From: Sphagnum magellanicum
Taxonomy: Eukaryota; Streptophyta; Sphagnopsida; Sphagnales; Sphagnaceae
Direction of reading: 5' to 3'
Assembly: GCA_021904315.1 (NCBI GenBank)
Contig: CM038915.1
Location: 19,034,001-19,098,000, forward strand
DNA length: 64,000 bases
Shown here: piece after piece, positions 33,980 to 48,125 of the stretch
Position numbering within the stretch: the first letter of the stretch is position 1
Layout of the letters: each line of letters starts with the position of its first letter
The notes under the pieces: generated by a model
Told to the model about the DNA's origin: nothing
Seen by the model: the letters and a program-made list of their open reading frames with translations, nothing else
The model's database searches: none
Made by a program: the position numbers and the translations under genes

Positions 33980-36100
33980 CTTCTTCTTCTACCTGCCTTG
34001 GCGGTTTCCTGCGCTCGCCGTCCCTGGTGCCTGCCAGCTTCTTTGGTATGTGAACTGTCCGGAAACTTCGTTCCATGTGTTGTGGCATGTCATCTTGCGA
34101 TTTCTGGTTTAGGACTGTGCCCTCTTTCTTTCTTTCTTTCTTGTCTCCTTTTTACAACATCAATGCCGTCGTCCCTGGTGCCTTTTCCGCCAGTTTCTTT
34201 GGTATGTATGCAAACTGTCCGTTTCTTTTCTTGAACTTCTTGTTCTGTGTACAGTTGTGGCATGTCATCTCTCTCGATTCTGGTCTCTGTGCCTCTTTCT
34301 CTTTCTTTCTTCCCTCCTTTTTTCACAACCTCAATGATGTTGTATGTACTAAGCCATCTTTTTGATGCCTTCTGGGAGTTAATGTATGCACGAATGATCC
34401 ACCAGACTGCATGTTTAAAAAATGGGCGGGCTGAGGGTTCAAATCCGGGAGGATTGTCACAAGATTGTCCCTGCTCAGAATCTCCATTTTTTGTTTGTAT
34501 ATTGAGCAGGAGAAAGGAGTGGAATTCCAGAGAGTTTGGTAATTGGCAGAAGGAGCATTGCACTCTTTTGCATATAATTTTACTAATTCATGGTGTGACT
34601 TGATGCTGGCTCCTGTCCTCTTTCAGAGCTAAACACCATTGGAATTGCTATAACCAACACAATTCTGAAAATGTTGTGCAATCATTCCTTCCCACTGAAG
34701 GACACACAAATCCCCTGTGCATGCACACACACATAGTAGAACCTTTCCATGCACTTAGATAGTGTGGTCGAATGCACTACCAATTAAGTAGAGGGGTTTG
34801 AATGAACAGTGTGACCCTACAACTAGGCAATTGGTTTTATGCTCATGCAGATCCAGACACCTTTGTGGACAGGTGGGAAGGCACTGACAGCCTCTTGGGA
34901 GCAACAAGGAAGCAGAGCTCCATCCACAGCAACAACAACAGTTGTCAGGGCAGCAGCTCATGTGGGGGCTGAAAAACCAGGTTTGACTGGGGCATTGGCC
35001 AAGGCAGGAGTTGCTGTAGGAACAGGATTAAGTATATTGGCCCTTTCAGCACTGCTGAATGTCGCCCCTGGATTGACCTCCATAGCCCATGCCAATGAAT
35101 TCAATGTGCTGAACGATGGTCCCCCTTCCGAGGCCTATGTGGTAGATGATGCCAGTGTGTTGAACCGGGTCACCAAGTCTGATCTGAAGCGCTTGTTGAC
35201 GGATCTGGAGGAACGAAAGGGCTATCACATCAATGTTATTACTCTCAGAAAGCTCACCAGCAAAGCGGACTCCTTTGAGTTTGCTGATGCGGTAAATTTC
35301 CTACTCAACAATTGTGTTTTCTTCTGTTTCACATCTTTCTTTTGTGCTCTTTCAGCAGTTACACATTGAGAACCAAACCTTCAAGCAAATACCATAGCTG
35401 GTAGCCAGTGGTCTGATGTCCATCTTGCTAGTGGGTGCAGGGTAGATATCTTGCTGAAGTGCAGTGTTACATCTAATCTGTAGTCAACCCAGCACAATGG
35501 GGGGTCACTGGAGCAACCAACCTTCCTTTTATGCTTCAAAGATCTCTAGAAAATATATTGAAGAGCATATTGCCTCTGTTGTGGCATCTCACAAGTGTAC
35601 ACCTTCAAAAACTGCCGCAGTGGTTCGGGAAAGAGTTGTAACCATTGCAGAAGTGAAAGTATAAGCTATTGAAAGTGGAAATGCTGTTGCAGGTGCTGGA
35701 GAAATGGTACCCTACTATCGAGGAAGGAAACAACAAGGGCATTGTGCTACTGGTAACAACTCAGAAAGAGGGAGCTGTGACTGGTGGGCCAGCATTCACA
35801 AAAGCAGTGGGGGATAAAATCCTGGAGGCAGTTGTCTCGGAGAATTTACCGGTTTTGGCAACAGATGAGAAGTACAATGAGGCAATTTACTCAGCGACGA
35901 AGCGATTAGTGGCAGCAATTGATGGCCTGGAAGACCCAGGAGGTCCTCAATTCCAAGAAAATAAGAGGGAGTCCAACTTCAAGACAAAGCAGCAAACTGA
36001 AGAGAAGAGAGGCCAGTTCACAACTGTGGTCGGGGGCCTCCTTGTCATCGCCTTTGTGGTACCCATGGCTCAATACTATGCCTATGTCTCTAAAAAGTAA
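33874..36100 (+). CDS. TLP18.3: thylakoid TPM-domain protein (TLP18.3 / PSII-repair type)
   Basis: Lumenal thylakoid protein whose Arabidopsis homologue (At1g54780) aids photosystem II repair and has acid phosphatase activity. The exons I assign are 33874-34045, 34851-35291 and 35693-36100 (stop 36098-36100). Exon 1 encodes a Ser-rich plastid transit peptide (MACGSLMRTIAAGS..., poly-Ser from an ATC/TCA repeat). Exon 2 has a hydrophobic lumen-targeting segment (LSILALSALLNVAPGLTSIA, cleavage likely after AHA) and starts the TPM domain (AYVVDDASVLNRVTKSDLKR). Exon 3 completes it (LEKWYPTIEEGNNKGIVLLV, GGPAF, LPVLATDEKYNEAIY) and ends in a C-terminal membrane span before YAYVSKK. Exon 1 ends in phase 1 whereas the obvious exon 2 acceptor (34850) is phase 0. 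An AG at 34871-34872 would fit, or a small exon is missing. The 5' part is therefore less certain than the rest. Confidence 0.85.
34005..34345 (+). repeat. duplicated exon-1 end and splice donor, about 156 bp apart
   Basis: The block GTCCCTGGTGCCTGCCAGCT then TCTTTGGTATGT (about 34019-34051) recurs as GTCCCTGGTGCC...GCCAGTTTCTTTGGTATGT (34171-34207). The similarity continues into the intron (AACTGTCCG, GTTGTGGCATGTCATCT, TTTCTTTC, CAACATCAATG). Potential donors therefore lie at 34046 and 34202. Stops between them prevent simple use of the second as an exon extension. Confidence 0.82.
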
Positions 36101-37946
36101 AAATTTTGTTTTCTTGACTTGCTGATGTATCATGCATTCTAGCTAGGTTCTTATTGATATTTATGGACTTGAATACTAACAAAAAGATCCAGCTCAAGAT
36201 TTTGTGGGTTTGAATTTTTCAAGGACCAGTTTAAGGTTCCGAGTTTCTCTTTCAATTCAGCTCAACAGAGAAAGACGACTAAACCTGATTCCCAAGAACA
36301 TTATACATAATAATGTTCATGAAGTAGTATTGGTACTAGTAGCTCCATGACCACCTATTCATGTTATGAGACACGCATGCTCTTGCATGAACTTTTCTAG
36401 TGTGTGGGTTGCGTCCAGTGGTGGGGTTGCTTTGGTGTTTGATTTATAGATAGATCATGGTTGGGGGTGTTGCTTGTGTGTTTGATTTATAGACAGATCA
36501 TGGTTGGGGGTGTTGCTTGTGTGTTTGATTTATAGATAGATCATGGTCGGGGGAGGTTGCTTTGGTGCTTGATTCATAGATAGATCATGGTTGGGGGGGT
36601 GGCTTTGGTGCTTGATTCATAGATAGATTATGGTTGGGGGGGGGGTTACTCCAGTGTTTGATTCATAGATAGATCATGGTTGTTCATTGGAACCTGTAAT
36701 GCATGCAACCCTAAACACTAATATTCAGAGTTCCTTGACCATATCTCTTGAGTGATCCAGATACACAAGTCAGGACAATCTATGGTAGTAGAATTCTGCA
36801 CTGAAGAATCCAGAGTCTCAGGATTCAAAGATTGCAGAAGAAAATTTCTTCACAACAAGAAAAACCCAACACTTTGAACATTACAATTGGTAGAAATCAA
36901 ATTCTCCACAACTGATGAAAAAAACACTTTTGAAAATTGTATCATTTTAAATTGCAAACAAAAATTGATCCAAAACCAAAAACAACACAATGAAAGATTT
37001 AACATTTACAATATTGCAGAAAAAAAATCTATAGAAAATAATAATAATAATAATAAAATAATAATAAATAAATCTATCTATCTGAAACAAAACAAAAGAA
37101 AAAAAAAAAGAGTAAAAACTCTTTGAAACGTTTAACATTAAGATTGCAGAAGAAAATTATCCACAGAAAAGAAGAAAATATTTAGAAATTTAAAATTACA
37201 AATTGCACAAAAATAATCTCCACAAAAAAACCAGAAAAAAAGAAAAAAAGAAAAAAAAGAAAAAACCCTTTGAAATGTTTAACATTACTATCACAGAAGA
37301 AAATCATCCACACGCAAATTAATATTTATTTATAAATATTAAATATAAATAAATATTTGAATTCTTTTTTAAAAACTGGGTATTTTTGCTTGCTACGCTC
37401 TGATTGACCTTGTGGGCGGGTATCTTGCCACGTGGATTATTTTCTGCAGGAATCTGAAAATGGATCAAGATTCCTTCTTCTTCCCCCAAACAGGTGGTTG
37501 GTTATTAGGGTTTCCACAATTAGGGTTTTCCAAAAAAAAATTCTCCTCCCCTGGCCCGTTTTCTGTGCTCATCATCGATCGATCCTTCGATCAATCACAC
37601 TTGGGCACCTCATGGGTACTCCACGATCGTGATCCGGATCACGGTGGGTAGTTGCGATGATGATTTCCGAGTCGTGAGCTTTGGAAATTCGTCAAACGGG
37701 AAGTTGGTTGTCGTGGTCAGGGGTTTTTGCGACTTCGGTTCTTTCTGGTGCTACTACAGTGTTTCAGAGATTTGCTCTTGCTGGTTCTTCAAAGCTCGCT
37801 CTGAAGCTTCGTTCAAGAGCTTCTTGGGCACTTCCACTCTTGAGCTTTTTTTTTTTTTTCCCTCCCCCCTTTGGGTATGCTCTGACGAGTCTGAATTTGT
37901 TCTGAAAGGTGTGTCTTACTGAAACCACCCAATTTCGATTTCCGGC
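36101..37946. other. intergenic, with minisatellite and GR promoter/leader
   Basis: No gene is visible. It has the 3' flank of the TPM gene, a 43-bp minisatellite (36423-36682), a very AT-rich stretch at 36880-37370 with an AAT run near 37039-37069, and from about 37490 a GC-richer region that is probably the leader of the glutathione reductase gene. Confidence 0.55.
36423..36682 (+). repeat. minisatellite, 43-bp unit, 6 copies
   Basis: The core GATTTATAGATAGATCATGG then TTGGGGGTGTTGCTTTGGTG occurs at 36441, 36484, 36527, 36571, 36614 and 36660 (spacing 43, 43, 44, 43, 46). Copies differ mainly in the length of the G run. There is no spacer, so it is not CRISPR-like. Confidence 0.93.
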
Positions 37947-42561
<4,615 letters not shown>

Positions 42562-43087
42562 ATGTCATCTTGTTGCTCAAATGAAGGCTTGGGATCTGAG
42601 GAAAGGCGAGGAGTAAATTTCTTGTAATTTCTTGTAATTTCTTGATCCATTTTTCAGTAGGCTATTTTCTGAGTTGATGGAGATTTTCAATCCATGCCTT
42701 ATACTGGGCTCTAACCTAGTTCAGAAGCAGTGCAATGTAATATGTTTGGAAAGTTAAAAAATCAACATCACATTGGACACATTAGACATGAGTAGTAGTT
42801 GGGGTTCTATCTGAGGCTTCTGATTGGCCACCAAATTCTCTGTGTTTCAGGAGTTCATTGTATTCACCACCCAAAAACACTTTGTACCTTTGGATTCCAT
42901 GATACCATTTCTGAATGTGTTGTCTGCAAGAGTTCGGGGGGGGGGAAACATCACTCTTGTCACTTGCTTGCTAATGCCAACCCCATTACTACTATATATA
43001 TCTTGGGCTTCATCAGGTGTCAAGCTTTGAATGTGAAGAAACAATTTGCATTGCTTCAACAAGCACCAAAAGTCTTACAATGCAGTT

Positions 43088-43545
43088 GCTCTGTTGTGGT
43101 CTTCAAAGCTTCCATAAGATGAGGATCCCTGTAGAATGCAGTCAGTTTGTCCACACCCTCCATAGTAATGAGGATCCCTGTAGAATTGGTAACTGCTTTG
43201 TTGTTGTCTTTTGAAGCTTCAATAAGACAAGAATCCCTTTAGAACACGGTAACTGCTTTGTTGTTGTCTTTGAAGCTTTCAGAAGATGAGAATCCCTGTA
43301 GAATGTGGTGGTTGCTTTGTTGTTTTCCAAGCCCTCCATAAGACCGAGGATCCATGCAGAATGTGATTGGTTGCATTGTTGTTTTCCAAGCCCTCCATAA
43401 GACTGAGGATCCATGTAGAATGTGATTGGTTGCTTTTGTTGTCATCTTTCTGAGCCTGTTTCATAAGATGAGGATCACATGAGAATTCGGGTTGCTTTGA
43501 TTTTGTGTACTTCTAAGCCTGCTCCATAAGATGTTTGGATCCCTG
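43088..43545 (+). repeat. minisatellite, about 59-bp unit, 8 copies
   Basis: The unit is roughly AAGCTTCCATAAGATGAGGA, TCCCTGTAGAATGTGGTAAC, TGCTTTGTTGTTGTCTTTG. The GAGGATCC core recurs near 43121, 43170, 43229, 43288, 43346, 43405, 43470 and 43534 (spacing 49-65). The units at 43346 and 43405 are nearly identical, which implies recent expansion. Confidence 0.9.
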
Positions 43546-44554
43546 CTCCTTCCTGGATTTTGTACTTGACTTGTGTACTGCAGTTGAGGTGTATCTACTC
43601 GCAGCTGTGTCCAAAGATCCAAGCTCAATCTTGCAGAATTACAGCTACTTCCCACCCGGCTTCTTCACCTCTGCACACATGGGTTTCAGTCTGCCACAGA
43701 AATGGAGCAAAGTTTTGGTCACTTCACAAATGAGGAGCATCAGCAGCAATTCAATCTTCAAATCATCTTCAAGAAACAAGAGTCTGGCATGAGATGGACA
43801 TGCTACTTGAATGGTGGGTACCTAGTGGGGAATGATGTGGGAGGAGGATCATGGGTACCTTTGGATTTTATGCTTTTGCTCTTGTTGTTGCTAGAGCCAT
43901 GATGGTTTCTTAGATCTACAATGCCACTGGGCAGCTTCTGTGCAGCTCCTTGTAGTGCAAGAACACCATGATTGCTTTGTGGTGCCAGCGACTGCCCTGC
44001 AGACTGCGAAACCTCACATTCACAACCCACTGCATTCGTGCTCATCACAGGTCTCTTGGGTAGGAGTCGAGGTTTATTGCTACTTCTCTCATTTCTGAAG
44101 TGTCCAACTGAAGGTTGAGTTGACATTCCTTGTAACTGAGTCGACATCTCTTCTGCAATGTATGTCCTGACTCCCCCCCTCTCCTCTTCACTGCAAGAAT
44201 CTCTGCTTTCTTTGACTAATTCGATTGCTTTTGCTTGTTGCCAGCCATGTGTGATATCCTTAGACAACCTTAAGTCCCAAATCCTGCCTCCTTGGACTTA
44301 GCACCTGTAAACCTCCTAGAGAACTAAACTGGTAAATCCACTTCAAGTTCTAGCAGATGGATGGAACCCAGTAGCAATCCATGACTTGCTTTCTGTCAGG
44401 CTTTGCATACAAGTCTAGCTGTGATCATGAGCAAACAGTTGTACTAGAAGCTGTTCATGTAGCTGCAATATGCATATAGAAGAAATTTCTGTCTCCTCTA
44501 GAACTTTTGCACCTTTGAACTGTTTGTGAAGGAAGAGAAGCACAAACCCGTGGA

Positions 44555-44730
44555 GAACTATGTAACTTTGTCGTTGAGAGCTGGTCCTGTTCTTGAGTTC
44601 TGGAGCACTGTGCGCAACTGCAGGCATACGAAGGAATTGAGCAGAACTATGTAACTTTGTCTTTGAGAGCTGGTCCTGTTCTGGAGTTCTGGAGCATGGT
44701 ACACCACTGCATGCATGCAAAGCAATTGAA
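44555..44730 (+). repeat. tandem duplication, 88-bp unit, 2 copies
   Basis: GAACTATGTAACTTTGTC then TTTGAGAGCTGGTCCTGTTC and GAGTTCTGGAGCA occur at 44555 and 44643. A separate smaller duplication (CCTCAAAACTCTGGACATGG then CTGCTTTTTC) is at 44797 and 44841. Confidence 0.88.
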
Positions 44731-45519
44731 CTGCTTCTGCATGGAAAAAAAGTGATTCTATCCCTCACCTCAAATTTGTTTCATGCAGCTGCTTCCTCAA
44801 AACTCTGGACATGGCTGCTTTTTCTTCTTCAACCTAATCCTCAAAACTCTGGACGTGGCTGCTTTTTCATCTTTACCTTGATATCGGCATGATGAGCCAT
44901 GATCTTCACAGTACAGCTCCGTGCATCTTAGGGTTGCAGTGACTGCTTTGGGGTTTCAATCAAGAACCTGCTGGCCCCGACACTAATTCCATCTGCATGA
45001 TGATTAAGCTTCTCGGCCTGTCTGTCCGGACCACGGCTGCAATGTTTTGTTTGCTTCCCACCTCCTGCAGCAGCACCGCCATGGACACAGCTGGTCGTGG
45101 AAACTCTCTTCTTCTACGAGTTTGCAGGTGGGTCCCGACCGCGCACGCATGTAGGCATGTTGGTAGCAGTGAGTAAGCCATGTGGAAAAAAAAAAACACA
45201 AAAACAAAAACAAAAACAAAAAAAACAGAAAACAACAAATATCAGATCATCACGTTGTCCGGTCGGGCCCTGGGTATCTTGCATGCATGCAAGCAGTGCA
45301 GCAGCAGCAGCTGGGTCCGAGGTCCTCTGGCAAGAGAGAGAGAGAGAGAGAGAAAGAGAGATGTTGAAGGCTGACAGTAGTGTAGAAGCGCTGAAAAGTT
45401 CTTCCAAGCAATCAATTACTCATCATCGAGTGAAGATCACGCTACTGGGACGCAGCAAGGAAGGAATCTTAGTGTAAGCACCTCGCAAGCTGCAAACACT
45501 CGCAGACGCCGACGACACA

Positions 45520-46000
45520 AGGGAGAGACGCGGATTCCATGTCTCGTCGCCGTCCGTCGACAGAGCACAAGAGCAGACCCAACCGTCCCTAGTCGACGAG
45601 AGAGAGAGCGCGCGAGAGACACGGATTCCCTGTCTCGTCGCCGACGACACAACGACGAGATTGAGAGAGCGAGAGACGCGGATTCCATGTCTCATCGCCG
45701 ACGACACATGACGACCCTCAACGAGAGAGAGAGAGCGCGCGCGACAGACGCGAATTCCATTTCTCGTCGCCGACGCAATTTGACAACGAGATTGATTGAG
45801 AGAGAGAGAGCGACAGACGCGAATTCCATCTCCCGTCGCCGACGACAGATGACGACGAGATAGAGAGAGAGGCGGATCGTCGTCGACGACAGATGACGAG
45901 AGAGAGAGAGAGAGGCGCGGAATCTCGTCGACGAGAAAGAGAGCGCGACAGACGCGAATTCCATCTCTCGTCGCCGACGACACATGACGACGAGAGAAAG
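45520..46000 (-). repeat. GC-rich minisatellite with GAATTCCAT / CGTCGCCGACGAC units
   Basis: The core CGCGGATTCCATGTCTCGTC then GCCGACGACACA, joined by GAGAGAGAGAGCGCG, recurs near 45531, 45622, 45679, 45751, 45820, 45873, 45928 and 45955. Spacing is irregular (27-91 bp). It is a CpG-rich island in otherwise AT-rich DNA. The minus-strand frame gives a repetitive Arg/Ser-rich peptide with no known counterpart, so I treat it as non-coding. Confidence 0.85.
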
Positions 46001-48125
46001 ACAGCAGCGATTCCTCTAGTAGACCTTCAATTTTTGAAAAAAAATTTGGTCAATTTTTGTGATATAGCCAAAGTGGTGTTGAACCACAGGAAGATTTAGC
46101 CAACTTTGGTAACAATTTAAATACAAAATTTAAAAAAATTATGACATCCTTCTTTATTTCTGGCTACCCTACTTGAACCATTAATAGCAGTGATTTTGTT
46201 TTGGTGGTAAATTTTCGCCATTTTTCTATATATATAAAAAGTACCGAGCAACATGGTCAAGGGAACTTTTTGGAAATTTTTCCTCTGAAAAAAATCACCA
46301 TGTTTTGACGAAGAAAGTTATGAAATCGCCAAAGATTTTTGGAGGATTTGGGTTTAGGGTTTATTGTTAGAACAGAACCGCGCCCTGTTCTCAGAGAAAA
46401 ATGTGAGAACTGCCCAACACTGGAGACTGTACAACATGACTTAAACCCAAGCGCTGAGAGCTGGTGTAATTACCAAGGGCATTGACAAATGGTGGTGTGT
46501 GTGGGTCCAGATAACACAAAATCTATGACTCCACTTCATTCATCAGAGTCCCGGATGGTGGCGAGCGAGAGGGTGACGAGAAGACAAGCATCTGATCTGG
46601 GGAGCCGCTTGTTAACAACACACCTGGTCCCAGATGGTGAAGACAAGTAACACAACACATCCGGGACCCACTTCTTGTGTCTGAGACCACCTACTGTGGT
46701 GGCGTGTTCTAAAATGGTTCCACCACCACAGTAGGTGATAGATATCTAAACACGTCTGCTATTTTCAGTTCATCCCCCACAGTTTTGACCATTAGAGCAT
46801 AATTCTAAGTAAATTATGTGAACAAGAAGAAATGTACATGGAGTCTACATAAATGTTAAGGGGAGGTATCCAATCATAGATTTTCCTTCTCAAATAAGCT
46901 AGATTTGCTTTTGATAATGCAAAATGATGCACATCAATAATTGGAGACCTCTGAATCCTGCGGTCTTGCAGAGTTTCACCAACTGCGGTCTTGCAGAGTT
47001 TCCTGTTGGTGAAAAGCCAATGTTCTGGGACTTCAGGGACTCATTTCTACCAAAACAATTTCTTTAGTTAAGAATGAAACCTTCCAATACTTTGAATGTG
47101 AGGATTTTTGGAAGCACATTCTGAAGGGATCCTAATGCTAGAGCTCCTGGATTAACTCATAATTGAATTTCAAGAGTTAGCTCCTTGGTTACACACCTAT
47201 GATTCTCACCACCCTCATTGGTGCAATCTTGAGTGCAAAGAATTGGGTTCAACAACCGACTGACTAGAGACACAATGCATGCATTTATTAATGAAAACTT
47301 CACCAAAATCTATGCGAAAATCCTGAATCAGGTAAGACCATTTGACATCTTTCTTTGGTCAATTTTGCAATGTAGCCGAAGTGGTGATGATCCAGATGAA
47401 GATTTAGCCAAATTGAATACAAGCTAAATGCAAATGTAATTTTTTTGAAGCGTAGTTCTAAATTTTCCACTACATACTTGAACCATGTATAAAAATCTGA
47501 CAATTTTTCTTATCTTTTGGTTAAATTTTGGGTATTGAAGGTCTTAAAAAGAAATTGATTCTAGCACTTTCAATTTTCAATATAGCTTTTTGGCTTATAT
47601 ATAACTTGAGCCCAAGCCCAAGCTTTAAAGAAGATATGAACCCATTGTTTCCATGGGAATCAGTAGCAGAAGGCCAATCCACTTTACCATGTTCCAACAG
47701 ACATGTGAATTGCATTTGCAATTTTCTCTTTATCATGTCAACGCGAATGCAAAAGGTTTGCACCACAAACCAAATAATCATATTATGGATCAGGATGACA
47801 GCAATTTTCTTTGTCTCAAAACAAAGAGACATACAAAGTGACATGCTCTTATATGACTAACTATTTAAACTTCAGTTTCCACAAAGTCTAAGTACAGAAG
47901 GTTTGGAACAACTATCACTGATGACTGAATGTTGCATTAAATTGATGGATTACTGTACAAGATTACACATCAAACTGTCACTGATCAACTCAAACCTCTC
48001 TGAGAACCACTGGTGGCTTAAAACTTACAAAGGATAGTTCTCCCCAGAAATGCACAAGTCTAGGACAAAGTTTGATTCATACACTTTCACACAGAGGCGG
48101 TGCAGCCAGGTTCTGTGTCTTAATG
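46001..48125. other. intergenic with two copies of a dispersed repeat
   Basis: No gene is visible. The blocks at 46030-46160 and 47350-47480 resemble each other (TTTGGTCAATTTT ... AGCCAAAGTGGTG ... GAAGATTTAGCCAA), and 46200-46350 resembles 7130-7300. A foldback lies at 46688-46737. A short tandem duplication (TGCGGTCTTGCAGAGTTTC) lies at 46959 and 46985. Confidence 0.55.
46688..46737. repeat. perfect 15-bp inverted repeat with 20-nt loop
   Basis: CACCTACTGTGGTGG (46688-46702) pairs perfectly with CCACCACAGTAGGTG (46723-46737). It lies in sequence without coding potential and may be the core of a small decayed transposon. Confidence 0.85.

Larger units (their letters stand above)
42562..45500. 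other. GR 3' flank and repeat-rich intergenic region
   Basis: No recognisable gene is seen. A TTTCTTGTAA triplet repeat is in the GR 3' flank (42620-42650). A 59-bp minisatellite (43088-43545) and duplications at 44555-44730 and 44797-44876 follow. A poly-AAAAAC run lies near 45188-45232 and a GA run at 45331-45360. The minus-strand open frames at 43803-44267 and 44415-44768 match nothing I know. Confidence 0.5.

Noticed and set aside
33813-34234. Poly-Ile and poly-His open frames over the TPM-gene exon 1
   Set aside because: They are the other two frames of the ATC/TCA repeat that encodes poly-Ser in the transit peptide.
34430-34450. GGTTCAAATCC, a perfect-looking tRNA B box inside the TPM-gene intron
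   Set aside because: The flanking bases do not form a T-stem (GAGG cannot pair with CGGG), and no A box or cloverleaf is found upstream. It is a chance match or at most a very old SINE trace.
36423-36682. CRISPR-like appearance of regularly spaced repeats
   Set aside because: The repeats are contiguous without unique spacers and lie in a eukaryotic nuclear context.
43803-44267. 154-residue minus-strand open frame
   Set aside because: No domain, unremarkable composition and no splice-compatible partner exons. It lies in repeat-rich intergenic DNA. I left it out of the gene list.
45423-45983. 186-residue minus-strand open frame
   Set aside because: It is the translation of the GC-rich minisatellite, with periodic RDGIRVCRALSL-like units and no similarity to a known protein.
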